In this document: positions 1 through 10,547 of the stretch, piece by piece
How the letters are laid out: each line of letters begins with the position of its first letter
Position numbering within the stretch: position 1 is the stretch's first letter
Assembly (NCBI GenBank): GCA_965247055.1
Contig: CBDFGE010000006.1
Location: forward strand, 744,001-808,000
Direction: 5' to 3'
Origin: CBDFGE01 sp965247055
GTDB taxonomy: Bacteria > Chloroflexota > Dehalococcoidia > Lucifugimonadales > JAGWBF01
Length of the DNA: 64,000 bases
The notes under the pieces: model-generated
The model's input: the letters and a program-made list of their open reading frames with translations, nothing else
The model's database searches: none
Told to the model about the DNA's origin: nothing
Made by a program: the position numbers and the translations under genes

Positions 1-1
1 G

Positions 2-3000
2 GCCCACCCCAGGAGGAGCGAGGCCGGCTACAAGGGCGCCCCGCTTTTGGACAGGGCCCTCGACACTGTCGTCACCATCCTGAAGCCGACCGTCGACATC
101 GTGCTCCAGAACCAGGAGTTCAGCAGCCAGGAGTTCCAGGGCTTCGCCAGAAATCAGACCTTCGATGTGACCGTACGCGCAAGGACTCAGGGCCAGAAGG
201 TCTCGGCAGTGGACGCGCTGCTGAACTTCGATCCAGAGGCCCTGCAGGTCGTAGGACCCATCCTTCCCGGAGACGGCAGGCTAGAGCAGGTAATCGTAAG
301 CAGGGTGGATGCGGCAAGAGGCACAATAGAGTTCAGCGCCGTGACCCAGGGGACCCCGGTAACTCAGGACTTCGACGTGGCCGTGGTGAAGTTCCAGGCG
401 CTGCAAGCGACCAGGGCCCTGAGCGTGGGCTTCCGCAAGGACCACCCCACAGACTCCGACGCGGCGTACCAGGGGGTCTCGGTCTTGCGGGACCTTGTCG
501 GGTTCCCAGTAGAGCTGGCCCTGGAGCTGAAGCTCACCTCCTTCGATCTTCCCAACCTTGATGCGGAAGTGGTCATCAGGGCGCGTCCCAACGGCAGCAG
601 GGTGTCGGCGGTGGACGCCTTCCTGGACGTGGACCCGACGGACATCGGGCTTGAGAGTATCGCTCACGGTAGGAGACTGGAACAGGTACTGACCGGGGAC
701 CTCGACAGGGCCGCAGGCCACGTAGGCATTGGAGCCGCCACCTTCAATCCCACCGTGGGTGAGTTTGATCTCGCCACCGTCAAAGCGGTAATAACCGCCG
801 CGAGCCTGGACGCCCTGGCACCGATGCAAGTACTGTTCCACTGCTACGATGCTACTGGGAATCCCATCCCCGGGTGCGCCCTGTTCCCCAGGAGCACCGA
901 GGTAGCCCTCAACGGCGAGTCTGTGCTGGACGTGCTGACTCCCCTGGCTACCCTTAGGCTACAACCACCGGGCGCCGTTGAGAACCTGATCCAGCGGAGC
1001 CCCGATAACCAGGCCAGGCCCACCTTCGACTGGGACCCACCTCGCGTGCGGCCCGCTGCCGGAATCAGGACCTTCAACATCGCCATCACCGGCAGTGGCG
1101 ACGACCCGGGCCCAACAGTTGTGGCCGGTGACTTCGCCGAGGTCGGCACTGTCCAGTGCTTCGACGCGAACGAGCTGGAGTTGCCATCCTGCTTTGATGC
1201 GTCGGGCAGTCTCGACATAGACAACGTTGCCTTCTTCCGGATGGCGTTGAAGACTGCGCTGGGCGACGGAAGGTATACTATCTCCGTTTCGCCTGTCGAC
1301 AACCTGGGCCAGCAGGGAGAGTTGAAGGGGTCCAAGCTTTTCTCCATCGACACCCAGCCACCCACGGTACCGGTGACCACGGGCCCGTTGGGGGCGGACT
1401 TGGCCTTCACCAGGGACACCACCCCGCTCCTGGAGTGGGACCCATCCACGGATAACCTGACCCAGACCAATCAGATAGAGTACGACGTACACTTGGCCCT
1501 CACCAAGGCCGCCCTAGACAGTGAAGCCGACCGCCGGGAGACAACCACCGGAGACCTGTTCTGGGAGGTGGTGGAGTACGAGCTGGAGCTGAACAAGGTC
1601 TACTGGTGGCGCGTAAGGGGCCTGGACAAGGCTGGCCGGATAACGGCCGCCCTCCTGGTGGCGACCGCGGACCAGAGGTCCACCCTGGCGGTGGAAAGGG
1701 TACCGGGACGGGGCAACGCCAGCGAGTTCTCCGAGCCCATCAGGTTCATTATAGATACCCTGAGTCCCACGCCCCCACAAGAGCTGAGCAGCACGTCCAT
1801 CGGTGGGGCAATAACCCCCGACCGGACCCCCACCTTCCAGTGGAAGCGCTCCACCGATCCCGGGTTCGTGGCCCCGGGGGACGAGCGGAACCGGGGCTCC
1901 GGAGTGGACCGGTACACGGTGGAAATCCGGAGGACGGGAGATGGTACTCCTGCGGTGGTCGTCGGCGTGGTACTGGACGGCACCTGCAGCGCCGTGACGA
2001 ACCTCTGCACCTTTGATGTGTCGGGAGCCGGTGTCCTCCTCGAAGACGACCAGTACACCGTTCTTGTACAGGCCATAGACAACGTGGGCAACAGCGGCGT
2101 CGCCGCCGTACTCGCTCTCACAGTCGACTCCCTGGGACCCCTCCCGCCAATCGTGTCTCTGGTTAGCATTGGCACCGGGGAGAATCCGGAGGCCGTATTC
2201 AGGTGGACCCGCTCGCAGGACCAGATTCCGGGGGGCCCTGGAAGGGCGGGTGACGAGTCGGGCGTGGACTTCTACAACGTGGTTGTAAAGCAGGTCCCCG
2301 CTGGAACCGCAGTCGCCGAGGCAACGGTGTTCGATGCTCAGTGCGGTATCTTCTGTGGGTTCACCACGCCCACCCTAACTGACGGCGACTACACCGTGGA
2401 GGTCAACGCTGTTGACCGCGCGACCAATTCCGGCGACTTCACCGATCCCTTGGGATTCTTCGCCGGCAGGGGGGACGTACCACGCAACCTGGTGCAGCTA
2501 CCGCCTCTGTTCAACGACAGGCCGACTTTCAGTTGGAGGATCCCCAAGGATCCGCCAGTGGCCGGAGTGGGCTCATACCAGGTAGCCACCGGTGAGGCTG
2601 GCACCCCACCCTTTGCCGACGCGGAGTTTCGAGATTTCAAGGAGCTGGGCGCGGTCGCCTGCGCAGATGCCACGGGCGACGCCGTCGACTGCACAACCCG
2701 GATAAACAATGCCGATACGATCCAGCTGACCTTTGCGGATGCCCATCCCGACGGCAGGCGGGCGATACAGGTACGGTTCGTGACCATAGTCGGCCAGCCC
2801 GGAGACAGCGCGACCCTGGAGTACGACGTGGACACCACGGCGCCCGGTCCACCCACCGGCCTGCTGGTGAGGCCATCGGGGACCCTCACCGACGGGACCA
2901 TTGTGGTGACGACCGACAGGACGCCGGAGCTGGCCTGGACCTCCCCCGACACCGGCGACGAGGTCTCTGGGTTGGACCATTACACTGTTACCATCTCGGG

Positions 3001-6000
3001 AGACAGGGAGGGCTACGACCAGACCTTCGAGGTGGGGGCGGACCAGACCGTGTTCACCGTTCCCAACACCGTTGAGACCGTGCTGGACCCCGACGACCAG
3101 TACACGGCCCAGGTCAGGGCAGTGGACGTGGCGGGCAACACCAGCACCGCCGACAGGCTAGACTTCGTCGTGGACCTGGACCCGCCGACACAACCCACGG
3201 ACCTGGCTAAGGACCCTGCCAGTCTGGACGACGACCGCACACCCACCTTCAACTGGCAGACATCCCAGGACCTGGGCCTGGGCGTGGATCTCTACAGGCT
3301 GCACATCGAGTCTGTGAGCCTGATCGACGTCATCCCTCCGCCGGCACCGGTACCGGTGACGCCGCGGGTCATCGCCGCCGCCGGCAAAGGTTTCGTCAAG
3401 AGCGGCGACGCCGTCCGGTTCCGCTGGAGCCGGGTCACGGACAAAACCAGTGTGTTCTACAGACTGGAGGTAGCCACGGGGGCCCAGCCCGCCACCGGGT
3501 CCTTCACGTCAAACCTGATCTTCGCGGCGGACGTCCCCCATGCGCCGGTGGCCTACCTGGATGACCGGGTGATCCAGTTCGTATTCGCCGGCTCCCTACC
3601 CACCGGGGTCGATATCAACTGGCACGTCCGGGCCATCGACGACGGCCGCAACGCTGGTCCCTTCTCCGCGGTGAACGTCTTCCAGGTGGTCAGCGATGCC
3701 AACGGGCCTCCAGTGCCACAGCTCTTGCAGCCCACTCAGGGTGTCACGGGGGACGACGCCACGCCCACCTTCCTGTGGACTCCCACGCCCGATCCCGAGG
3801 GACACGGCTCCTTCTACCATCTCCAGGTGACGTCGGGAGACATCCAGAACGCGCCCTACGCCATTAACCTGAACGGCGTGCGCCTCACCGAGAACACCTT
3901 CACTCCCGTAAAGCTCCTGGGGCCCTCCATCACCTACGTCTGGCGTGTCGAGTCGGTGGACGTCCTGGGCAATACCAATGGGTTCTCAGCCACGGGCGAC
4001 TTCGGGGTCCTCCCTGATGCCAGCGCCCCCGCCAATCCGACGCTGGTGTTCCCAGGGGAAGGGGCCACGATTGGAGACAGCACACCCAGCTTCCGGTGGA
4101 AGCCGGTCACAGACGACAGCGGCGTCACCTACGGAATAGAGATCTCGATAGCCTCGGGCGACCATCCGGCGACGGGCGCCTTCGCCGAGACGGTCTTCAC
4201 GGCCGATGGAATCGCCGACGTTCTGGTGGCCAGAAACGGCGAGCAGGTGATCGAGTTTATCCTTCCTGACGCCAGCGCCCTGGCGGACGGCGACTACAGG
4301 TGGCACGCCGACGCGGTAGACGGCCGGGGCAACCGCAACTTCTTTAACGGGCCTTTCTTCACATTCACCGTAGGCCCAGATGCAGAGCCTCCGGCAGTGC
4401 CCACGCTGCTCCTCCCGACCTCGGGAGGCCAGACCACCGATTCCACCCCCACCTTTACGTGGGAAAGGGTTGAAGATGACAGCGGCGTGGCCTACCAGTT
4501 GCAGGTCTCCACGGCGTCCGGCGATGACTTCGACGCCTCCATAGTGCGCAACATACAGGCCTTCGACGCCAGCTTCACCCTCGAGGGGCCCCTGGACCAG
4601 GGTGGAACCGCGCCGAGGCAGTTCTGGTGGTGGGTAAGGGCCCAGGACGGAGCGGGCAACAACGGAGCGTACTCGGAGCAGTGGAGCTTCACGCTGGACG
4701 CCGTACCACCGGCCGCGCCGTCCGAGCTCACGATCGACCCCGACTCCCTCGATCCGGTGGTGGTGACCGGGACGTACACCCCAACCTTCCTGTGGGCCTT
4801 CGACAGCAGCGTGGTGCTGTACGAGCTGTTCCTGGACGGGGTGCTTGTGGGCACTAGCGCCAACATCCAGGTTGAGGCGGGGGTGGCCAGGTTCACGCCG
4901 GCCCAGCCCATCGCCTTTGGCCTGCACCACGACTTCCGTGTGAGGGCGTCCGACGGCTTCAGCAACCAGAGTCTGAGCGCGCTGTTCTTCAGCGACAACG
5001 TCAGGGCAGGCAACCCCATCGCCACCTTCACGGTTCCCGACGCTGACTTCCTGCCGCTGGGCACCCACAGGATAGACGTGAGGGCGGCCGACAGGCTGGC
5101 GACAGAGCTGGGTAACCTGCCGGACAGGCTGGGCCACCGCAGCGACCCGGCGGTGCTGCCCTTCAACGTGACGGAGCTGGTCGTCTCCCTCGAACCTCCG
5201 GACCAGTCAATACAGGTGGGCCAGCCGGCCACACTGAGGCTGCGGGTGGACCCGAAGGGCCTGGAGGTGGGAAGCCTGGACGTGAGGCTCACCTTCGACG
5301 GTCAGATTCTAAGTATCGTGCCCGGCGATATCGCCGCCAGCGGTGACGACGTCACCATAACAGATGTCTCGACGGGCGAAGGCACCGCGGACTTTGCCGT
5401 CAACTTTGCCACGCGGACCGAGCGGGATGACCTGGCCATCCTCACCTTCTCCACAACCTCCACGGGAACGGCGACGGTCCGGCTGGCCACCGACGACAGG
5501 CGCACCCAGTCCAGGTCCCCAGAGGGAGATCCGATACCCGCACTTCTGAGGAGTGCTACCATCACCGTATTTCAGCCCTCTGGCGGCCCCGGTGCGCCCC
5601 CACCTGCCGCTCCTGTAGCCGACGCCGGCGAAGACAAGGAGGTCAACGAAGGCGATACGGTGACCCTGGAAGGAAGCAGCGTGCCGCCGAACGTCATCTT
5701 CGGATGGAGGCAGACCGGTGGCCCAGTCAATCTGACGCTGGATGGCGCCAACACCTCGACCGCCACCTTCGTCGCCCTAGATGACGGTGTGTACACCTTC
5801 GAGCTCTCGGCAACGGGGGCCGGCTCCGACAGCGACGAAGTCGTGGTAACGGTCAACAACCTCAACCCCGTGGCAGAGGCCGGTAACGACCGGACGGTGG
5901 ACGTGCTGGTGGAGGTGAGCCTCGAACCGGCGGCCACCTTCACCGACATCGGTACCCTGGATACCCACACCGCCACCATAGACTGGGGCGACGAGACGAC

Positions 6001-9000
6001 CGATGCCGGTGTCGTGACCGAGGCCAACGGTGTCGGCAGCGTGGCCGCCTCCCATATCTACGAGGCCCCTGGCATCTTCACTGTTACCGTATCAGTCCAG
6101 GACGACGACGGAGGTATCGGGACCGCCGAGCTGACTCTCACTGTGACTGGCAACGTGCCGCCCGTCGCCGTCATCACCGGCAACGAGACCGCCAACGAGG
6201 GCGACGTCGTCGATCTCGACGGCAGCGGCTCCTTCGACCCCGGGTCTCCCGAGACCATCGTCCTGTTCGAGTGGGACTTCGGCGACGGCGAGACCGCCGA
6301 AGGTCCCATCCAGGCCCACATCTACGAGGACAACGGCGAATACACGGTCACGCTGACGCTGACCGACGACGAGGCCGCCACCGGCGACGGCACCTTCGTG
6401 GTGTCGGTGGCCAACGTGGCGCCGACGGTGTTGCCGGGAACCAGCCAGACGGGCGAGGAGGGTGATTCCATCCGGGTCACCGCCTCCTTCGCCGATGTCA
6501 GTGAAGTGGATACCCATACCGCGTCCATCAACTGGGGCGACGGCAGCGCACCCACCGTGGTCGACCCCGCCATCACCCCTCTGGCGGTCCTGCACACGTA
6601 CGAGGACGACGGCACGTTCCTGGTGACCATAACGGTTACCGATGACGACGGGGGCACCGGCTCGGGCGACCTGAGCGCCGCCGTGACCAACCTGCCGCCC
6701 AAGGTGGACCCGGGTCCCGATCAGGCCAGCCTGGCGGGTAGTCCCATTACTATCGCTTCCACCTTCGAGGACCCCGGCCGCGACGATGACCACGTGGCCG
6801 TCATCGCCTGGGGAGACAATACACCGGACACTGTCATCGACCCCGCCGAAAGCCCGCTCTCGGTCCCCCACACGTACGCTGAGGCAGGGACCTTCACCGT
6901 AGAGGTGACCGTCACCGACGACGACGAAGGGTCCGCCAGAGCCACCCTACAGGCACTCGTGGTGGCCGAAGCAGAGCTACCCGAGGGACTGGAGGCCAGC
7001 GGGATGACTCTGGTGTTGCGCGGCTTGCGCCTCCCTGAGGGTGTCGCCGCGACGCCGGATGCCGGCGAACCCGTAGGGCTACAAGTCAATGTCCGTAATA
7101 CGACCGGCCAGCAGATCACCGATACGGTAATATTGTTCGCGGACAGGGGGGACGGCACCAGGCAACAGATTGCCTTCCCCGTGGACCTGCTGGGTGGAGA
7201 CGATGTCACGCTAGTGCTGCCCAGCCGGAGGCCGGCGCGGGATCCTATCGTGCGGGCGGAGCCGGGGACCTACCTGATGCAGATGGGAAACCAGCTGGGC
7301 AGAATCATTATCCGGGGTATCGTCATCAGGCTGTTCACCGACGTGGTGCCCAGGCTGGCTGGTCCTGGCAACATCGTCGAAATCAGCACGGTGGCGGTCA
7401 ACGAGGGCGGCATCAGAGCGGACTTCAACGTAAACACCCAGGTGGATGACAACCCGGCCGTCGGCCCTGTCACCCTGGCCCCGGGACGCGAAGCGGACGT
7501 GGTCCGGTTCGTGCAGATACCGGACCAGCCGCCGGCGACGGGCATCACGAGCCCGGGACGCCACGACGTGCGGGTTATCGCCACAAAGGACACCGAGGAG
7601 CTGGACGAGGAGAAGGACTTCTTCGAAGTGGCAAGGGCCGCCCTAGATACACCCATACCAGTTGCCTACTCGTTCAACCCGGCTACCACCAGCGCGACGG
7701 ATGCCGAAGGGAACACATTGGTCCTGGTTCTGACGGGGGACATCAGGATCGGCGAGGGGTCCATCTCGCTATCTATACCGGTGCTGGCGCGGGCAGGAGT
7801 ACAGGTATCCAGGTTCGTGGACAGGACCAGCGGCATCAGGATCATCGGTAAAGAGGTAACGTTGCCGGTGAGGGACCCAGTCACGAACGAGATTGTCCTC
7901 ACGCTGAAGGGCAGACTGAATCAGAACCTGGCCGGCACGGCGGAGGGTACACAGGCCAGCGGCACATTCGAGTCCTTGCACCTGGAGACCGAAGAGAAGA
8001 GGGAGGATCTGAGCTCCGACGATCCCCTGGTCGGGAACCTCGGCGTCTCCCTGCTCGCCGGTCTGGACCGGCTGCCTGAGGACGTTAACCTGTCCCTCAC
8101 CATCTCGAAGCAGCTGTCCGATGAGGACCGGACGGCCGTAGAGATAGAGGCCAGGGAGGGAGCCAAGATCATAGCCAACCAGGCCGGAACCGTTACGATC
8201 CAGAGCGACCTCAAGCAAGACGACCTCGGCGAGGTGGAGATCAGCATGAAGGTCTCCATTGACTGGGTAATAGAGTTCGGGAGGGCGAACGTACGCATCG
8301 CCCATGTGGCCGCCGATGGTACCCCCGAGCTGCTGGACACCGAGTGCACCCTGACTCCCGACAGGCTTGAGTTCATCTGCGTAGGGAAGACCCGGAAGGG
8401 CTTCTCCGAGTTCTCCCTGCTGGTGCTGGCGGATGTGCCTGCCAATGTCTTCGCACGCAACCTGGAGGTCACCCCCCAGGCGGTGGACCCGGGAGAGCCG
8501 GTGAAGGTTCTCGTGGACGTGACGAACGATGGTAGTCAGTCCGGGTCATTCAGTACCATCCTGAACGTCAAAGAGCCGGGAGCCGCGGACTTCAAGCCGG
8601 TGGCCGTGCACGACATCACGCTGGGAGGGGGCGATACGGGCACCGTACGCTTCTTCCTGGTCAGGGAGGTCCAGGGGACCTACCAGGTGCAGGTCGAGGG
8701 ACGCAGGGGCGAGCTCCTGCGGGGCCGCTTCGACGTGTTCACCACCCTCGACCCCTTGCTGCTCGCCCTATCCGACCTGGTCATCGAGCCCTCGGCGGTG
8801 GCGCCCGGCGAGCGGGTAACCATAACCGCCTTCGTAGAGAACCGGAGCAATGTGGACGGCAGGACCGAGTTGGAGCTGAGGATAAACGGTGTCCTTGCCG
8901 ACCAGCGGTCGGTGTTCGTGCCTGCCGGTGGGAGGGAGCAGATCACCTTCACCTTCGTGCCGCCCGCCGAAGGTACCTTCACAGTAGATATAACAGACCT

Positions 9001-10333
9001 ACAGGAGATCCTCACCGCCGTGACGGGCGAGATCACCGTGGCCGTTCCCGTCGAACCCGCCCGCTTCATCACCTCGCCGCTGACCATCTCGCCTGTGGAA
9101 GTCGCCCCCGGAGAGCAGGTCACCGTCAGCTTCGACCTGTCCAACCTGGGAGGCGTGGGCGACCATGAGGTCATACTGCTGCTCAACGGCGTGCGGATCG
9201 ACAGCCGGGTGGTAACAGTCGAAGAGCTGGAGACCGAGACGGTAGTGTTCACGCTAACCGCCCCTGACCAGCCCGGAGACTACACCGTGGAGGTAGACGG
9301 AGTCACCGCGAGCTTCAGGGTTGTCAGGCTGCTGGTGCCGGTGCCCAGGGTGGTATCCGTCACCACAATACCGGGACGGGTCCAGCCCGGCGCGAGCATC
9401 ACAATCGCCGTGGACCTGGTGAACGATTTCAACGTGGAGGCGCGGCGCACCCTGACCGTCGTCCTGGACGGCAGAACAATCGAGGAGAGGGAGGTTGTGC
9501 TGGGCGCCGGCCAGGCGAGCAGGGAGTCATTCACCTTCGCCGCTCCAGACGCCATCGGAATCCATGTGGTGGAGCTGGACGGCCAGGTGCGGGAGTTTGA
9601 GGTCGTGGCGCGGATCGTGGAGGCGGTGCTCAACCTGGTCGTTCTGGATGTTTCCCCAAGTGAGGCAGACCCCGGCCAGTTGGTGACCATCACCGCGACC
9701 CTGCGCAACTCCGGCGAGGAGTTGGGACAGACGGACGTCATACTCAAGATCAGAGGCCTCGAAGTAGAGCGGAAGACCGTGGTGGTCCCGGGGCTTAGCA
9801 ACGCACCCGTAACGTTCACCCTAACCCGCGCGGAGGAGGGCGATTACGCGGTGCAGGTGGAGGTGGTGGCCGGGGTGGACGTGAGAGTGCTGACCGGGAG
9901 CTTCAGGGTTGTACCGGGCGAGGTCGTGCGCGCGCCGGCCAACCTGATATCGCAGCCTGACACGCTGACCATAACTCCCGAGAAACTGGAGAGCGGCGAA
10001 CCGGTGGTTGTGCAGTTAGACGTGACCAACGTTGGAGGGTTGGAAGGAAGCCGGATACTCCGCCTCATCGTCGACGGCAAAGAGATCGAGGTCCGGGAGA
10101 TAACCGTCGGGCCTGGTGAAACCCTCACGGTGTTCTTCGCCCGTCTCGTGGAGCGCAGCGTGGGCACCCATACTGTGCAGGTGGATGGAAAAACCGCCGA
10201 GTTCACCGTGACCAAGCCAGCGTCTCTGGCGGTGTCTCTACCGCTGCTGGTCATCTTCGCCCTGACCATCGCCTTCATGGCCTTCCTCGTCTACATGCGA
10301 GCGACCGTCCCGCGACCCCCGGTTCGACCCTAG
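2..10333 (+). CDS. Giant multidomain surface protein with C-terminal membrane anchor (5' end outside window)
   Basis: This is a huge extracellular adhesin- or stalk-like protein. The frame is open to the left edge, so the N-terminus and any signal peptide lie outside; the first in-window start codon is a TTG at 47, and residue numbers count from it. Order: two cohesin-like beta-sandwich units (about 30-300, each with a VSAVDA motif), a long run of Ig/fibronectin-like repeats (about 300-1690, recurring TPTFxW and YTVxVxAVD patterns), a third cohesin-like unit (about 1705-1845), four or five PKD-type repeats (about 1860-2305, WGD and WDFGDG motifs), a beta-rich region, six CARDB-type repeats (about 2805-3385, V-x-P-G-E-x-V pattern), one transmembrane helix (about 3388-3410) and a short basic tail. 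These modules are usual in cell-surface binding proteins; the ligand is unknown. The C-terminal helix suggests anchoring in the cytoplasmic membrane with the repeats outside. Confidence 0.85.
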   Translation, partial: AHPRRSEAGYKGAPLLDRALDTVVTILKPTVDIVLQNQEFSSQEFQGFARNQTFDVTVRARTQGQKVSAVDALLNFDPEALQVVGPILPGDGRLEQVIVSRVDAARGTIEFSAVTQGTPVTQDFDVAVVKFQALQATRALSVGFRKDHPTDSDAAYQGVSVLRDLVGFPVELALELKLTSFDLPNLDAEVVIRARPNGSRVSAVDAFLDVDPTDIGLESIAHGRRLEQVLTGDLDRAAGHVGIGAATFNPTVGEFDLATVKAVITAASLDALAPMQVLFHCYDATGNPIPGCALFPRSTEVALNGESVLDVLTPLATLRLQPPGAVENLIQRSPDNQARPTFDWDPPRVRPAAGIRTFNIAITGSGDDPGPTVVAGDFAEVGTVQCFDANELELPSCFDASGSLDIDNVAFFRMALKTALGDGRYTISVSPVDNLGQQGELKGSKLFSIDTQPPTVPVTTGPLGADLAFTRDTTPLLEWDPSTDNLTQTNQIEYDVHLALTKAALDSEADRRETTTGDLFWEVVEYELELNKVYWWRVRGLDKAGRITAALLVATADQRSTLAVERVPGRGNASEFSEPIRFIIDTLSPTPPQELSSTSIGGAITPDRTPTFQWKRSTDPGFVAPGDERNRGSGVDRYTVEIRRTGDGTPAVVVGVVLDGTCSAVTNLCTFDVSGAGVLLEDDQYTVLVQAIDNVGNSGVAAVLALTVDSLGPLPPIVSLVSIGTGENPEAVFRWTRSQDQIPGGPGRAGDESGVDFYNVVVKQVPAGTAVAEATVFDAQCGIFCGFTTPTLTDGDYTVEVNAVDRATNSGDFTDPLGFFAGRGDVPRNLVQLPPLFNDRPTFSWRIPKDPPVAGVGSYQVATGEAGTPPFADAEFRDFKELGAVACADATGDAVDCTTRINNADTIQLTFADAHPDGRRAIQVRFVTIVGQPGDSATLEYDVDTTAPGPPTGLLVRPSGTLTDGTIVVTTDRTPELAWTSPDTGDEVSGLDHYTVTISGDREGYDQTFEVGADQTVFTVPNTVETVLDPDDQYTAQVRAVDVAGNTSTADRLDFVVDLDPPTQPTDLAKDPASLDDDRTPTFNWQTSQDLGLGVDLYRLHIESVSLIDVIPPPAPVPVTPRVIAAAGKGFVKSGDAVRFRWSRVTDKTSVFYRLEVATGAQPATGSFTSNLIFAADVPHAPVAYLDDRVIQFVFAGSLPTGVDINWHVRAIDDGRNAGPFSAVNVFQVVSDANGPPVPQLLQPTQGVTGDDATPTFLWTPTPDPEGHGSFYHLQVTSGDIQNAPYAINLNGVRLTENTFTPVKLLGPSITYVWRVESVDVLGNTNGFSATGDFGVLPDASAPANPTLVFPGEGATIGDSTPSFRWKPVTDDSGVTYGIEISIASGDHPATGAFAETVFTADGIADVLVARNGEQVIEFILPDASALADGDYRWHADAVDGRGNRNFFNGPFFTFTVGPDAEPPAVPTLLLPTSGGQTTDSTPTFTWERVEDDSGVAYQLQVSTASGDDFDASIVRNIQAFDASFTLEGPLDQGGTAPRQFWWWVRAQDGAGNNGAYSEQWSFTLDAVPPAAPSELTIDPDSLDPVVVTGTYTPTFLWAFDSSVVLYELFLDGVLVGTSANIQVEAGVARFTPAQPIAFGLHHDFRVRASDGFSNQSLSALFFSDNVRAGNPIATFTVPDADFLPLGTHRIDVRAADRLATELGNLPDRLGHRSDPAVLPFNVTELVVSLEPPDQSIQVGQPATLRLRVDPKGLEVGSLDVRLTFDGQILSIVPGDIAASGDDVTITDVSTGEGTADFAVNFATRTERDDLAILTFSTTSTGTATVRLATDDRRTQSRSPEGDPIPALLRSATITVFQPSGGPGAPPPAAPVADAGEDKEVNEGDTVTLEGSSVPPNVIFGWRQTGGPVNLTLDGANTSTATFVALDDGVYTFELSATGAGSDSDEVVVTVNNLNPVAEAGNDRTVDVLVEVSLEPAATFTDIGTLDTHTATIDWGDETTDAGVVTEANGVGSVAASHIYEAPGIFTVTVSVQDDDGGIGTAELTLTVTGNVPPVAVITGNETANEGDVVDLDGSGSFDPGSPETIVLFEWDFGDGETAEGPIQAHIYEDNGEYTVTLTLTDDEAATGDGTFVVSVANVAPTVLPGTSQTGEEGDSIRVTASFADVSEVDTHTASINWGDGSAPTVVDPAITPLAVLHTYEDDGTFLVTITVTDDDGGTGSGDLSAAVTNLPPKVDPGPDQASLAGSPITIASTFEDPGRDDDHVAVIAWGDNTPDTVIDPAESPLSVPHTYAEAGTFTVEVTVTDDDEGSARATLQALVVAEAELPEGLEASGMTLVLRGLRLPEGVAATPDAGEPVGLQVNVRNTTGQQITDTVILFADRGDGTRQQIAFPVDLLGGDDVTLVLPSRRPARDPIVRAEPGTYLMQMGNQLGRIIIRGIVIRLFTDVVPRLAGPGNIVEISTVAVNEGGIRADFNVNTQVDDNPAVGPVTLAPGREADVVRFVQIPDQPPATGITSPGRHDVRVIATKDTEELDEEKDFFEVARAALDTPIPVAYSFNPATTSATDAEGNTLVLVLTGDIRIGEGSISLSIPVLARAGVQVSRFVDRTSGIRIIGKEVTLPVRDPVTNEIVLTLKGRLNQNLAGTAEGTQASGTFESLHLETEEKREDLSSDDPLVGNLGVSLLAGLDRLPEDVNLSLTISKQLSDEDRTAVEIEAREGAKIIANQAGTVTIQSDLKQDDLGEVEISMKVSIDWVIEFGRANVRIAHVAADGTPELLDTECTLTPDRLEFICVGKTRKGFSEFSLLVLADVPANVFARNLEVTPQAVDPGEPVKVLVDVTNDGSQSGSFSTILNVKEPGAADFKPVAVHDITLGGGDTGTVRFFLVREVQGTYQVQVEGRRGELLRGRFDVFTTLDPLLLALSDLVIEPSAVAPGERVTITAFVENRSNVDGRTELELRINGVLADQRSVFVPAGGREQITFTFVPPAEGTFTVDITDLQEILTAVTGEITVAVPVEPARFITSPLTISPVEVAPGEQVTVSFDLSNLGGVGDHEVILLLNGVRIDSRVVTVEELETETVVFTLTAPDQPGDYTVEVDGVTASFRVVRLLVPVPRVVSVTTIPGRVQPGASITIAVDLVNDFNVEARRTLTVVLDGRTIEEREVVLGAGQASRESFTFAAPDAIGIHVVELDGQVREFEVVARIVEAVLNLVVLDVSPSEADPGQLVTITATLRNSGEELGQTDVILKIRGLEVERKTVVVPGLSNAPVTFTLTRAEEGDYAVQVEVVAGVDVRVLTGSFRVVPGEVVRAPANLISQPDTLTITPEKLESGEPVVVQLDVTNVGGLEGSRILRLIVDGKEIEVREITVGPGETLTVFFARLVERSVGTHTVQVDGKTAEFTVTKPASLAVSLPLLVIFALTIAFMAFLVYMRATVPRPPVRP

Positions 10334-10547
10334 AGGCGGTACAGAGCTCAGCACCCTCCGCCGTATAAAGGGGGGCACAGTAGATGCCATCACTGAGAAA
10401 CCTTCGGTAGGAACACGTCGTCGGGGCGCTATGCAGTCTGGGTGGCAGGAAACTACACGCGAGTAATGGTACCCGCAGCAATACGGGGATTGAACCTTTC
10501 GATCCCGCGGGGCCTCTGGAAGGAATACCCGATAGCAGCCCCCTCGG

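Noticed and set aside
3986..5137. 383-codon minus-strand open frame inside the giant surface protein gene
   Set aside because: Antisense shadow of a repetitive GC-rich coding region; no protein-like features.
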